The notes beneath the pieces were generated by a model that saw only the letters and a list, made by a program, of their open reading frames with translations, was not told the DNA's origin and made no database searches. A DNA stretch of 64,000 nt, taken from positions 124,001 to 188,000 of the forward strand of contig CAWJCP010000003.1 of the NCBI GenBank assembly GCA_963841445.1. The letters are read 5' to 3'. This stretch comes from Mayfieldus sp963841445 (lineage in GTDB: Bacteria > Actinomycetota > Thermoleophilia > Solirubrobacterales > 70-9). The position numbers and the translations under genes were made by a program. This document shows positions 8,778-18,867 of this stretch, piece after piece (positions within the stretch are counted from its first letter, which is position 1; each line of letters begins with the position of its first letter).

Positions 8778-11700
8778 GCGTCCGCGAGCCGACCCGCGAG
8801 CAGCGCGCGGCGATCGCGGCCGCGACCGCGACGTCCTGCTCGAGGCCGGCGCCGGGACCGGCAAGACCAGGGTGCTCGTCGAGCGCTACTGCGACCTCGT
8901 CGCCGACGACGGCGTCGAGCCCGACGCAGATCCTCGCCTTCACGTTCACCGACAAGGCGGCGGCCGCAGCTGCGCGAGCGGGTCCGCGACGAGCTGCGCC
9001 GCCGCCAGCGCGCGGAGCGGCGACTCCGCGCGCGCTCGCCGAGCTGGTCTCCGGCTTCGGCGGCGCCTGATCACGACGATCCACGGCTTCTGCCGCCGCC
9101 TGCTCGCCGCCCACCCGGTCGCCGCCGGGATCGACCCGCGCTTCCGCGTCCTCGACGCCGCCGAGGCCGACCGCGTCGCCGGGGCGGCGTTCGACGCCGC
9201 GCTGGAGCGACTTCCTCGCCGGCGGCGACCGCGAGCGCGAGGCGACCGTCGCGGCCTACTGCGTCGACGGGCTGCGCGAGATGGTCGTCGGCGCCACGAC
9301 GAGCTGCGCAGCCGCGGCGACGCCGAGCCCGCGCTGCCCGAGCCGCCGGCGGTCGACCTCGCCGCGGCGCTGACGGCCTCGAGCGCGGCCGCCGGCGAGG
9401 CGCTCGCGGCGCGCAGGCGGCAGCGCTCCCAGCGCGAGAAGATCGAGCGGGCCCTGGAGCTCTGCGGCGCCGGAGCGCGCGCCGCCGAGCCTCGACCAGC
9501 TCGCGGCGCTGCAGCTCGGCCGCCGAGGCGGAGCCCGCGGCCGAGTGCGCAAGGCGCTCGCGCGGCGCTCGCCGCGGCGCCGACGGCAGGCGAGGGCGGC
9601 GTCGTCTACGAGCACCTGCGCGAGCTGCTGCGCCTCTTCGGGCGCCGCTACGAGGCGGCGAAGGCGCGGCGCTCCGGGCTCGACTTCGAGGACCTGCAGC
9701 TGCACGCGCGTGCGGCTGCTCGAGCGAGCCCGAGCTCGGCGAGGCCTACCGGGAGCGCTTCGCCACCTGATGGTCGACGAGTTCCAGGACACCAACCGCG
9801 CTGCAGCTCGGCTGGTCGAGGCGCTGCGCGGGCCCGCGACCGAGCTGTTCGCGGTCGGCGACGAGTTCCAGTCGATCTACGGCTTCCGCCACGCCGACCT
9901 CGACGGTCTTCCGCGAGCAGCGCGAGCGCTTCGCGGCGCGCGCCGGCGCGCGAGGTGCTGCAGCTGAGCGGCAACTTCCGCTCCCGCCCGGAGGTGATCG
10001 CCGCGGTCAACGCGATCGGCGCCGCGCTGCTCGACGGGCTTCATCGGCCGCTGACCGTCGGCGCCGCCCGCGACGCCGAGCGCCGGCCGGGCGCCGGCGC
10101 CGCGGTCGAGCTGCTGCTCACCGAGCCGCAGGGCTGGGACGCCGACGGGATCGAGCTCGACCTGCCGGTCGACGACCCCACGCCGCCCGAAGCGGCTCGC
10201 CGAGGCGCGCTTCCTCGCCGCCCGCCTGCGCGAGCTGGTCGACGCCGGCGTCGCGCGCGGCGACATGGTCGTGCTGCTGCGCGCCTTCACCCACGTCGAC
10301 GCCTACGAGGAGGCGCTCGACCGCGCCGGCCTGCGCCCCTACGTGGTCGGCGGCCGCGGCTACTGGTCCCAGCAGCAGGTCGAGGACGTGCGCTGCCTGC
10401 TCGGCGCGGTCGCCAACCCGCTCGACGACCAGCCGCTGCTCGGCGCGCTCGCCTCGCCCGCCGGCGGGGTGCTGCCCGGACACGCTCTGGCTGCTGCGCC
10501 GCGCGGCCGGCCGCGGCGGCGGCACCTCTGGCCGGCGCTCGAGGCGCGCCGTCGGCGCCTGGGAGCCGAGCCGAGGAGCCGCGAGTGGCTCGAGCAGATC
10601 CCCGCCGCCGACCTCGAGCGCCTGCGCCGCTTCCACGCCCGGATCGACGCGCTGCGCCGGCGAGGGCCCGCGGCTCTCGCTCGAGGAGCTGATCGAGCGG
10701 CGCCGTCGCCGACAGCGGCTACGACCTCGCGGTCCTGATCCGCGGGCCCGGCGAGCTGCGGCTCGCCAACCTGCGCAAGCTGATGCGGATGGCGCGCGAG
10801 TTCGAGGCCGACGAGGGCCGCGACCTGCGCGGCTTCCTCGACTTCCTCGCCTTGCGCAGCGCCGACGACGACGAGGCGCGTGGCGGCGACCGAGGCCGAG
10901 GACCACGACGGGGTGCGGGTGATGACGATCCACGCCGCCAAGGGCCTCGAGTTCCCGGTCGTCGCGGTCGCCGACCTCGGCCGCGACCTCGGCCGGCGGC
11001 GCCGCCGCCGGACCTGCTGATCGGCCGCGGCAGCGGCGACGAGGGCCGGGTCGGGCTGCGCCTGCGCGCGCCTCGGCGCCGCGCTCGTTCGACCTACGAG
11101 CGCGAGGCGCTGCCGAGGAGGCCGCCGAGCTCGAGTCCGCCGAGGAGCTGCGGCTCGTCTACGTCGCCGCGACCCGCGCCCGCGAGCGGCTGCTGCTCAG
11201 CGGCGTCACCGCGACGAGCCGGCCCAAGGAGCCGAAGCCGACGACGCGGATCACCGAGCGCCTGATCGCCGCCTGGGGGATCGAGGACCTCGAGCGCGAC
11301 AGCATCGTCGGCCTCCCCCCCGCGCCCGCCCGCCGACTCGGCCCGAGCTCGGGCGCGGTCGAGGTGAGCGTCCGGGTCAACCGGCCCAGCCCCGAGCAGG
11401 GCCGGCGACTCGCCGCGGCGGCCCCGGCGAGCCGCGCGCCGATCGCGATCGAGCCCGGCGCCCCGCCGATCGTCGAGCCCCGCTCGCCGGTCACCCCGCG
11501 CCGGCCGCTCTCCTACTCGGCGCTTGCTCCTACCGGCGCTGCGGCTACCGCTTCTACATCGAGAGCGTGCTCGGGCTCTCCTCGCTGGCGAACGGCGGTC
11601 GGGCGCCGGATCGCGACCGCGCCTTCGGCAGCGCGGTCCACGTGCTGCTCGAGTGGAGCGCCAGCATCGCTGGATCGAGCCGAAGCCCGGGTTCGCGGGC

Positions 11701-12248
11701 CGCGTCCTCGCCGCGAACGGCCTCGACCGAGCCGGGCTCGAGCGCGCCCTCGGGCTGGTGCGCGGCTGGATCGACTCGCCGTTCCGCGCCGAGCTGGCGG
11801 CGCCGGTCGCGAGCCGGCTCCGAGGTGCCGTTCATGATCGAGCTCGGCGGGACGCTGGTCCGCGGCACCCTCGACCTGCTCGCGCAGCCTCGCGGCGCGC
11901 TGCCGACCGTCGTCGACTACAAGACCGACCGGCTCGACGGCGCCGCGCCCGCCGCACGCGGACCGCTACTCGACTCCAGCGCGACCTCTACGCCCTCGCG
12001 GTCCAGCGCGCGACCGGGGCCGAGCGGGTGCGGGTCGCCTACGTCTTCCTCGAGCGCCCCGACGAGCCGGTCGTCGAGGAGCTCGACGGCGCGGCGATCG
12101 AGGCCGCCGGCGAGCGCCTCGAGGCCATCGTCACCGAACTCGCGCGGGCCGCTTCGAGGTCACCGCGACCCCGGACTGGGGCCTCTGCCGCGACTGCCCG
12201 GCGCGCAGGCGCCTCTGCAGCGCCCCGGCGCCGCCGCCGTCACGATGA
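8774..12248 (+). CDS. addA: AddA-like UvrD helicase / PD-(D/E)XK nuclease, many frameshifts
   Basis: The motifs follow superfamily 1 order: Walker A GAGTGKT (8848-8868), motif Ia AFTFTDKAA, ITTIHGFCRRLLAAHP, Walker B VDEFQDTN (near 9775), GDEFQSIYGFRHAD, NFRSRPEV, motif V MTIHAAKGLEFPVV (near 10920), motif VI VYVAATRARERLL (near 11160), then a C-terminal RecB nuclease domain with TVVDYKTDR (near 11905) and a closing C-x2-C/C pair (LCRDCPARRRLC). This is the translocating helicase-nuclease of an AddAB/AdnAB pair and pairs with the upstream gene. The reconstructed length is about 1150 residues. At least a dozen single-base shifts interrupt it. The GTG start at 8774 and the ATGA overlap with the next gene support a three-gene operon. 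Confidence 0.8.
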
Positions 12249-12824
12249 GTCGCCTCGCGGTCTTCGCCTACGGCTCGCTGGTCAGCCCGGCCAGCTTCGC
12301 GGAGACGCTCGGCCGTGAGCCCGGCTCGCTCGTCCCCGCCCGCCTGCACGGCTGGCGACGGCGCTGGTCGATCGCGCGCGACAACCTGGCGCCGAGAAGA
12401 CCTTCGCCGCGCCGGGCGGCGAGCTGCCGCCCTGGATCGTCGGCCTCAACGTCGAGGCCCAGAGCCCGACGAGGCGCACGCCCCGAACGGCGCGCTGATC
12501 GAGATCGGCGAGGCCGAGCTCGAGCGCCTCGACCTGCGCGAGATGCGCTACGACCGGGTCGAGGTCGGCGGCGCCGTCAGCGCCGACGCCGGGTTCGACC
12601 GGGTCGTCGCCTACACGGCAAAGCCCCAGCACTTCACCCCCGAGCCCCCCGCCGGCGCGGTCGCGATGGCCCCCTACCTGCGCGCCGTCGAGGCGGCGTT
12701 TCGCGCCCTCGGCGAAGGCGAGTGGGAGCGCTTCCTGGCCAGCACCGGCCTGCCTCCGGTCGAGCTGATCGAGCCGCAGCTGGTCCGCGACGAGATCCCG
12801 CCCGGCAACCCGCGGCGCTGGTAG
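12245..12824 (+). CDS. Gamma-glutamylcyclotransferase-like (AIG2/GGCT fold), frameshifted
   Basis: The N-terminus MSRLAVFAYGSL carries the YGSL substrate-binding loop of the GGCT fold. It continues RLHGWRRRWSIARDN, then PNGALIEIGEAELERLDLREMRYDRVEV, a conserved GGCT region with acidic residues where the catalytic Glu lies, and ends in EIPPGNPRRW. The reconstructed length is about 190 residues. The frame changes twice between about 12393 and 12470, where two short runs of C or G are one base off. Family members release 5-oxoproline from gamma-glutamyl compounds; the true substrate here is unknown. The ATG overlaps the addA-like stop by ATGA. Confidence 0.7.
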
Positions 12825-12861
12825 CGGGGTTCCGAGGCCGCCAAGCGGATAGAGGCACTTC

Positions 12862-14505
12862 ATGGCCAACCTCGTGCTCGGCCCGCTGCTGCGCTACGTC
12901 GGCGAGCGCGAGGCCACCGTCTGGGTGGAGACCGACGCCCCCTGCGAGGTCGAGGTGCTCGGCCACAGCGCGCGCACATTTCAGGTCCGCCGCCATCACT
13001 ACGCGCTGGTCCGGGTCGGCGGCCTGGAGCCGGGAGGGTCCTATCCCTACGAGGTCCTGCTCGACGGGGAGCGCTGCTGGCCGCTGCCCGATCACGACGC
13101 GCCGCCGAGCCTGATCCGGACGATCGACCCCGGCGCCCCCCTGACCGTCGCCTACGGCTCCTGCCGGGTCGCGCTGCCCCACACCCCGCCCTACTCCCGC
13201 AGCAAGGACGAGGACGAGCGCGGCTTCGAGCTCGACGCGCTCTACGTGCTGGCCCGGGAGATGATCAGGGGCACGCGCGAGAACTGGCCCGAGGTGCTGC
13301 TGCTGCTCGGCGACCAGGTCTACGTCGACGAGGGCTCACCGGTGACGCGAGCGAAGATCCGCTGGGAGCGCGACACGACCGAGCCCCCCTACGAGGAGGC
13401 CGGGACCTTCGAGGAGTACGCCTGGCTCTACCAGGAGTCCTGGGGCGACCCGCTGATCCGCTGGCTGCTCTCGACCGTCTCGGCCTCGATGGTCTGGGAC
13501 GACCACGACATGCACGACGACTGGAACATCTCCCGCTCCTGGGTCGAGGAGATGAACCGCCACGACTGGTGGCGAATCCGAGCGGTCGACGGGTTCATGA
13601 GCTACTGGGTCTACCAGCACCTCGGCAACCTCTCGCCCCGGGAGCTCGACGAGGACGAGCTCTGGCAGCGGGTCCAGGGCAGCGACGACGCCACCGGCGC
13701 GCTTCACGACTTCGCCGAGCGCGCCCACCAGACCGGCGAGGGGGCGCGCTGGAGCTACTGCCGCGACCTCGACCGCACCCGCCTGATCGTCATGGACTCG
13801 AGGGCGGGACGGGTCCTCGACGAGGGCCGCCGCTCGATCCTCGACGAGGAGGAGTGGGACTGGATCGTCGAGCAGGCGGGCGGCGATCACGACCACCTGC
13901 TGCTCGCGACCTCCGATCCCTACCTGCTGGCCCCGGCGATGCACCACCTCGAGGCCTGGAACGAGATGGTCTGCGACGGCGCCTGGGGCCCGCTGGCAGC
14001 ACGGCTCGGGGAGCGCCTGCGGCGCGGGCTGGACTTCGACCACTGGGCCGCGTTCAAGCTCTCCTTCGAGCGGATGGCGAGGCTGCTCGAGGAGGTCGGC
14101 TCGGGCCGCCGCGGCAGGCAGCCGGCTTCGATCGTGCTGCTCTCCGGGGACGTCCATCACGCCTATCTCGCCGAGGTCGGGTTCCGGCGCTCGGCTGGGG
14201 TGCGAAGCGCCGTCTACCAGGCGACCTGCTCGCCGTTTCGAAACCCGCTCGACCCGCGCGAGCGGCGCGCGATCAAGGCGATGACCAGCACCGCGGCGGA
14301 GCGGGCGATGAGGCTGCTCGCCCGCAGCGCCGGGGCGCCCGACCCGCAGCTCAGATGGCGCTTCACCGACGGCCCCTACTTCGACAACCAGGTCGCGACC
14401 CTTCGCATCGACGGCCGCCGCATGGAGGCGCGGCTCGACAAGACCAAGCCCGGCGAGCAGCGGGAGCGAAAGCTCGAGCGAAGCTTCGAGCGGACGCTGG
14501 CCTAG
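12862..14505 (+). CDS. PhoD-like metallophosphatase (alkaline phosphatase D family)
   Basis: The 547-residue protein has an N-terminal fibronectin-like beta domain (residues about 1-85), typical of PhoD, followed by the phosphatase core: YGSCR near residue 97, LLLGDQVYVDEG near 152 (GDQxY metal ligand), MVWDDHDMHDDWN near 213, IVMDSRAG near 310 and LLSGDVHHAYLAEV near 430. These match the Fe/Ca-dependent PhoD active-site motifs. There is no signal peptide or Tat motif, unlike secreted PhoD, so a cytosolic phosphodiesterase or phosphatase is likely. The frame is intact throughout, in contrast to the damaged genes before it. A GAGG sequence lies about 8 nt before the ATG. Confidence 0.87.
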   Translation: MANLVLGPLLRYVGEREATVWVETDAPCEVEVLGHSARTFQVRRHHYALVRVGGLEPGGSYPYEVLLDGERCWPLPDHDAPPSLIRTIDPGAPLTVAYGSCRVALPHTPPYSRSKDEDERGFELDALYVLAREMIRGTRENWPEVLLLLGDQVYVDEGSPVTRAKIRWERDTTEPPYEEAGTFEEYAWLYQESWGDPLIRWLLSTVSASMVWDDHDMHDDWNISRSWVEEMNRHDWWRIRAVDGFMSYWVYQHLGNLSPRELDEDELWQRVQGSDDATGALHDFAERAHQTGEGARWSYCRDLDRTRLIVMDSRAGRVLDEGRRSILDEEEWDWIVEQAGGDHDHLLLATSDPYLLAPAMHHLEAWNEMVCDGAWGPLAARLGERLRRGLDFDHWAAFKLSFERMARLLEEVGSGRRGRQPASIVLLSGDVHHAYLAEVGFRRSAGVRSAVYQATCSPFRNPLDPRERRAIKAMTSTAAERAMRLLARSAGAPDPQLRWRFTDGPYFDNQVATLRIDGRRMEARLDKTKPGEQRERKLERSFERTLA

Positions 14506-14541
14506 CGACGGCGGCCGCCGCACACCGACGTGACCCGGCGG

Positions 14542-14901
14542 TCAGTCGTCCAGGCCGGCCTTCCAGCGCCGGCCCCAGGCGGCAAGCTCGCGCAGCGCCG
14601 GGTCGAGGTCGCGGCCCTTCACGGTCAGCGAGTAGGTGACGCGGACCGGGGACGCGGCCTCCACGCTGCGCTCGACCAGCCCCTCGGACTCGAGCTCGCG
14701 GAGGCGCTGCGAGAGCAGCCGGTCGGACATCCCCGGCACGCCCTGGTTCAGCTCCACGAAGCGGCAGGGGCCTTCGTCGATCAGGGTCGAGAGGATCGCC
14801 CCCGACCAGCGCTTGCCGACCAGCTCGATCGCGGCGTGAAAGTGCGGGCAGACCCTGGATGCCGTCGCTGTTTCCGTCTGCGCGGAGCCCTCTGCAGCCA
14901 C
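14542..14901 (-). CDS. HxlR-family winged-helix regulator
   Basis: The 119-residue protein is a single HxlR (DUF24) domain: CPHFHAAIELVGKRWSGAILSTL, RFVELNQGVPGMSDRLLSQRLRELESEGLV (the recognition helix lies in this stretch) and a beta wing VRVTYSLTVKGRDL. The single Cys near residue 18 sits where redox- or quinone-sensing HxlR proteins such as YodB carry their sensory Cys, so thiol sensing is possible. The GTG start at 14901 lies 7 nt after a TAAGCT -10 box that overlaps an inverted repeat, which suggests self-regulation of a leaderless mRNA. The adjacent MarP gene is on the same strand, but its stop lies upstream of this promoter. Confidence 0.88.
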   Translation of the reverse strand: MAAEGSAQTETATASRVCPHFHAAIELVGKRWSGAILSTLIDEGPCRFVELNQGVPGMSDRLLSQRLRELESEGLVERSVEAASPVRVTYSLTVKGRDLDPALRELAAWGRRWKAGLDD

Positions 14902-14925
14902 CGCAACCAGCTTACTGAACGTAAG
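14902..14925 (-). promoter_or_regulatory. HxlR leaderless promoter with overlapping inverted repeat
   Basis: Plus-strand CTTAC (14911-14915) and GTAAG (14921-14925) form a 5-bp inverted repeat with a 5-nt spacer, resembling known HxlR-family operators. The minus-strand -10 box TAAGCT (14914-14909) lies inside it, 7 nt before the GTG start. Autoregulation is inferred. Confidence 0.5.
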
Positions 14926-14995
14926 TGACGGGCTTGGCGGCCTTCTCGCCTGGCCGGATCATCCGGTCAGCGGCGGCGGACGGGCGCCCGCGAGA

Positions 14996-16147
14996 TCAGC
15001 CGGCCGCGCAGGGGCCGGTGCGCACGGGCCCGGCGCCGGCGGAGTCGCGAAGCGCCTCGGCGACGATGTCGTTCGGGACTCCGTATCCACCCGGCGGCCC
15101 GTCGGTCGTGGCGGCGAAGACGGTGGCCACGACCTGCCCGTCCCGGTCGACGACCGGCCCGCCCGAGTTGCCGCTGCGGATCGACCCGCGCAGCGAGCTC
15201 ATCTGCCGCTGCCGCGGCCCGCGCCCGTAGGAGTCTTCGCTGATCACGGTCTGGGTCGAGCCGAAGCGCGCCGGCGCGATCGCGAACCCGCCGTTCTCGG
15301 GATAGCCGAGCACCGCCGCGCTGGAGCCCGGCTTCGGGTCGCCGGCAAGGCCCAGCTGCGGCAGCTCGACGTCGACCCGCAGCACCGCGAGGTCGTTGGT
15401 CGGGTCGTAGTGCACGGGGGTCGCCTCGACCCTCGTGCCGCCGGGGGTCGTCACCGTGGTGTCGCGCTCCCCCGCCACGACATGCGCGTTGGTGACCACC
15501 AGGCCTGGAACCGCCATCCATCCCGATCCCTCGACGCCCAGCCCGCACGCCGTGCCCAGCACCTTGACGACGCTCTGGCCGGCGCGGTTGACGTCGGCGT
15601 CGTTGACGATCGCATCAGTGGGCGGGGCGACATCGGGCGGAGGGCCCTTGACCGTCGGCCGCGGGTCGACCCTGTTCAGCGCGTTGATGATCGGCCCCGA
15701 GGGCGGCAGCAGGTCGTTGAGCTTGCCGAGGATCAGCGAGCGCTGCACGTCGCCACGCAGCTCCCCGGCCCCCGGAGCGTGCAACGCCACCGCGCCGAAG
15801 ACCCAGGTCAATCCCAGGGCGACTGCCGCGATCAGCGCCGCTCCCGCGGCCCCGTCGGCGAACTGGCTGGCCGGCCCGTTGACCAGCCGGGCGCGCAATC
15901 CCAGGCCCAGCCCCTCCAGGGTCACCGCGACCGCGGCGCCGACCGTGAGCGCCCCGAGCGCCGCGAACATCGGCGCGTAGGGCGAATGGGCGCCCTGGGA
16001 GAGCAGCGCCGGCGCCAGCCGGCTGCCGGCCAGCGCCCCGAGGGTAAAGCCGGAGAGGGTGAAGACGCCGACGATCAGCCCCTGCGCATATCCCCAGATC
16101 GCAAGCGCCAGCGTGAAGGCGACGATTCCCCAGTCGAGGACGGTCAT
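14996..16147 (-). CDS. marP: MarP-like membrane serine protease (CvpA + trypsin-like)
   Basis: The 383-residue protein has four N-terminal membrane helices of the CvpA/colicin-V type (residues 1-125), a linker, then a chymotrypsin-fold periplasmic protease with the triad His222 (VVTNAHVV), Asp252 (TNDLAVLRV) and Ser328 (SGNSGGP). Cys201 and Cys380 match the position of the redox-controlling disulfide of mycobacterial MarP. In mycobacteria MarP is needed for acid and oxidative resistance and activates the peptidoglycan hydrolase RipA. The divergent neighbour is a penicillin-binding protein, which fits a cell-wall role. A TTTATT sequence 6 nt before the ATG suggests a leaderless mRNA. Confidence 0.9.
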   Translation of the reverse strand: MTVLDWGIVAFTLALAIWGYAQGLIVGVFTLSGFTLGALAGSRLAPALLSQGAHSPYAPMFAALGALTVGAAVAVTLEGLGLGLRARLVNGPASQFADGAAGAALIAAVALGLTWVFGAVALHAPGAGELRGDVQRSLILGKLNDLLPPSGPIINALNRVDPRPTVKGPPPDVAPPTDAIVNDADVNRAGQSVVKVLGTACGLGVEGSGWMAVPGLVVTNAHVVAGERDTTVTTPGGTRVEATPVHYDPTNDLAVLRVDVELPQLGLAGDPKPGSSAAVLGYPENGGFAIAPARFGSTQTVISEDSYGRGPRQRQMSSLRGSIRSGNSGGPVVDRDGQVVATVFAATTDGPPGGYGVPNDIVAEALRDSAGAGPVRTGPCAAG

Positions 16148-16194
16148 GGTCGAAATAAACCATGTGCGCGCCAGTCACTAACTTTTCCGCACCC

Positions 16195-17950
16195 GTGAGA
16201 ACGCTTCGTCCCGAGGTCGAGCGCCGGCGCCGCCTCATCACCCGCACCCTCCCGCTGACCCTGATCGCGGCCGCTGCGCTGACCGCGGGCATGATCGTCG
16301 GCTCCGCGCCCCCCGCCGAGACCGGGGCCGCAGGCCGCTTCGTCGCCGACTGGGCGGCGCAGGACTTCGCGGCGATGCACGGGGAGCTCAACCCGACCGC
16401 CCAACGGACTTATTCGACCCGGCAGCTTCGCGACGCCTACCTGCACGCCCAGGAGATCGCCACGCTGAGGGCGCTTGACCCCGGCAGCGCCTCGGACCCC
16501 GAATCGGTCTCGGGCCGGAAGGCTGGTCCGGGTGCCGATCCGGGTCCGGACGGTCGCCTTCGGGAGCTTCGACTCGACCCTGACGCTGCCCTTCGCCGAC
16601 GGCGGGATCGCCTGGGACCCCCATCTGGCCTTCCCGGGACTGCGGCCCGGCGAGACCCTGAGCAGCGAGATCCGCCTCGGGCATCGCGGCGAGATCGTCG
16701 CCCGCGACGGCACGCCGCTGGCCAAGGGGCCCCCGCAAGCGCGGACCTCGCCACTCGGCAGCGCCGCGATCGACGTGGCCGGCGAGGTCGGGGACGCCGA
16801 CCACGACGACGTCGCACGGCTGGCGCGGGAGGGATTTCCCGCCGGAACCCCGGTCGGCGTCAGCGGGCTGGAGCGGGCCTTCAACTCGCTGCTGGCCGGA
16901 AAGCCGGGCGGCGAGCTGATCGCCACTGCCGCGAAGGGGGGCGGCGACCGGGTGCTCGCCGCAGGCGATCCGAAGCCGGGTCAGCGGCTGAAGACGACGA
17001 TCGACCCCGATCTGCAGCGATCCGCCGTCGCCGGGCTGGCGGGTCGATCTGGAGGCGTCGTGGCCCTCGACGCCCGCAGCGGTGCCGTGCGGGCCCTGGC
17101 CGGCAGCGCCTTCTCGGCCCCCCAACCTCCCGGATCCACCTTCAAGGTCGTCACCACGACCGCGGCGCTGCAGAAGGGCGTGGTCGGGCTCGACGAGCAG
17201 TTCCCGATCAGCGACGGGATCAACGTCGGAGGCCGCTTCATCGCCAACGCCCACAACGAGTTCTGCGGCGGCAGCTTCAGCGAGGCGTTCGCGCAGTCCT
17301 GCAACGCCGTCTTCGCTCCGCTCGGCCCGAAGATCGGCGCCGACGCGCTGGTGGCAACCGCGGAGCGCTTCGGGTTCAACTCCGAGCCCAGCCTCTACGA
17401 CGCGACCGCGACCGCGATCACCGACCCGCCCCAGCCGAGCATCCCGCCGCCCGACCAGATCGGCGACGACCTCGACCTCGGGGTCACGGCGATCGGGCAG
17501 GGCGAGGTGCTGGCGACGCCGCTGGAGATGGCCTCGGTCGCGCAGACGATCGCCATGCGGGGCGTGCGCCAGCCGACGGCGATCGTCAGGGACCGCGACC
17601 TGCAGCCCGCCGCCAAGCCGGTGCGGGTGGCCTCGCGGAAGATCGCGGGGCAGCTGCGCGACCTGATGATCGAGGTGGTGAACGCCGGAACCGGCACCGC
17701 GGCGGCGCTTCCCGGCGTCCAGGTGGCCGGCAAGACCGGCACCGCGGAGCTGGGACCAAAGCCCGGCGCCCCAGCCCCTCCCCCCGGACAGGACCCCGAG
17801 CAGGCCGTCGACGCCTGGTTCACCAGCTTCGCCCCGGCCCACAGCCCGCGCCTCGCTGTCGCTGTGCTGCTCGTCGACGCGAACGCGGACGGCGGCACGG
17901 TCGCCGCCCCGGTCGCCCACGACGTTCTCGCTACCGGCCTGCTCGGCTAA
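16195..17950 (+). CDS. Class B penicillin-binding protein, one frameshift
   Basis: It has an N-terminal membrane anchor (LTLIAAAALTAGMIVG), an NTF2-like MecA_N domain (FVADWAAQDFAAMHGEL), a dimerisation region (IRLGHRGEIVARDGTPLA) and a transpeptidase domain with SxxK (GSTFK, near 17135), SxN (SCN, near 17300) and KTGT (AGKTGTAE, near 17730). It cross-links peptidoglycan outside the membrane. The frame shifts once between about 16505 and 16530; both halves otherwise join smoothly into about 585 residues. The GTG at 16195 is preferred to an ATG at 16162 because TAACTT (16179-16184) would start transcription near it. The short divergent spacer to marP suggests co-control. Confidence 0.82.
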
Positions 17951-17959
17951 AGATGCGCG

Positions 17960-18304
17960 TCATCCAGGCGCCCGCGGATCGTGGAATTGCTCGTCTCGGG
18001 CCGGGAATCCCAGCGCGACTCCAACCACGACCAGCACGCAACCCAGAAGCGCCGCCAGCCCACCCGCGGTCTCGGCGATCAAGCTGAGCCCGGCGGCAAG
18101 GGTAGTGATGATGGCCCCGGCGGCGAGCATCGCCCACCAGCCGCGTCCGGGCGCCCCCGGTGCGGGCGCGTAGGGAGCAGCGAGCACGGTGCCGGCGATG
18201 ATCGCGATCAGACCCGCGAAGCTTGTGACTTCACCGAAGAGGCGCAGCAGGATGACCAGGGCGCCGGTCGCCGCCACAAGCAGCGAGAGCTGCAGCGACC
18301 GCAT
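17960..18304 (-). CDS. Small four-helix membrane protein, unknown
   Basis: No family recognised. The 114-residue protein is nearly all membrane: SLLVAATGALVILL, FAGLIAIIAGTVLAA, WWAMLAAGAIITTLAAGLSL and ALLGCVLVVVGVALG, with a short charged C-terminus (RDEQFHDPRAPG). It lies 4 nt downstream of the lipoprotein gene on the same strand, so the two are probably co-transcribed. It ends convergently with the penicillin-binding protein gene, 9 nt apart. Confidence 0.65.
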   Translation of the reverse strand: MRSLQLSLLVAATGALVILLRLFGEVTSFAGLIAIIAGTVLAAPYAPAPGAPGRGWWAMLAAGAIITTLAAGLSLIAETAGGLAALLGCVLVVVGVALGFPARDEQFHDPRAPG

Positions 18305-18308
18305 TGAG

Positions 18309-18854
18309 TCAGGCGTCCAACTTCACCGTGGCGGTGCCGGCATCGGTGGGAATCGTCAGTTCGAGGGGTCGATTCGCCGTCGCCGAGTTGGGAATCGAGA
18401 AGAGGATCATCGAGCCCCCGATCGGGCCCTGCTGCGGGGTGCTGTCGAGCGCGGGCACCTGGTCCTCGGGACCGACCGGCGCGTCAAACGCGAGCGCGTA
18501 GGGGCTCTTGCTGGGCAACGGGGAATAGCTGTCGCGCTGGGTATCGGTGACTACCCAGCCGCTTGGAATCGTCTCGTCCGCGCTGTGGCTCTTGTTGACG
18601 ATCTGCACGAAGACGCCGAGGTAGATCTGGTCGGGGCCGGGCGCGGGCTGCCCGACGAGGTACTCATGGTCCTCGACGTCGTCGGGGTTCAGGAAGCGGG
18701 AGAACAGGACCTTGTACTCGAGGTCGCCGAGCTGGACCGGCACTCCTTCGACGGTGTCCTTGCTGTTCTCCTCTTTGCCGCAGCCGACGAGGCCGACGCC
18801 GAGCAGCAGCAGGCCCATGGACGTGAGCAGGCAGAAGTGGCGCCGCAGGGTCAT
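18309..18854 (-). CDS. Predicted lipoprotein (DUF4352-like beta-sandwich)
   Basis: The 181-residue protein has a lipoprotein signal with lipobox LVGCGKE (Cys25). The mature part resembles the extracellular immunoglobulin-like DUF4352 group: QIYLGVFVQIVNKS is their common 'now a long-chain of neighbouring modifications' strand, followed by VVTDTQRDSYSPL and PLELTIPTDAGTATVKLDA at the end. Longer upstream starts exist, but MTLRRHF at 18854 gives a proper signal peptide. It would be anchored on the outer face of the membrane. The function is unknown. It is probably co-transcribed with the small membrane protein downstream and lies 13 nt from the SRPBCC gene. Confidence 0.75.
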   Translation of the reverse strand: MTLRRHFCLLTSMGLLLLGVGLVGCGKEENSKDTVEGVPVQLGDLEYKVLFSRFLNPDDVEDHEYLVGQPAPGPDQIYLGVFVQIVNKSHSADETIPSGWVVTDTQRDSYSPLPSKSPYALAFDAPVGPEDQVPALDSTPQQGPIGGSMILFSIPNSATANRPLELTIPTDAGTATVKLDA

Positions 18855-18867
18855 CGCCGGCGGCAGT

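Noticed and set aside
13336..14523. 395-codon minus-strand frame across the PhoD-like gene
   Set aside because: It is a shadow of an intact metallophosphatase gene with matching family motifs on the plus strand.
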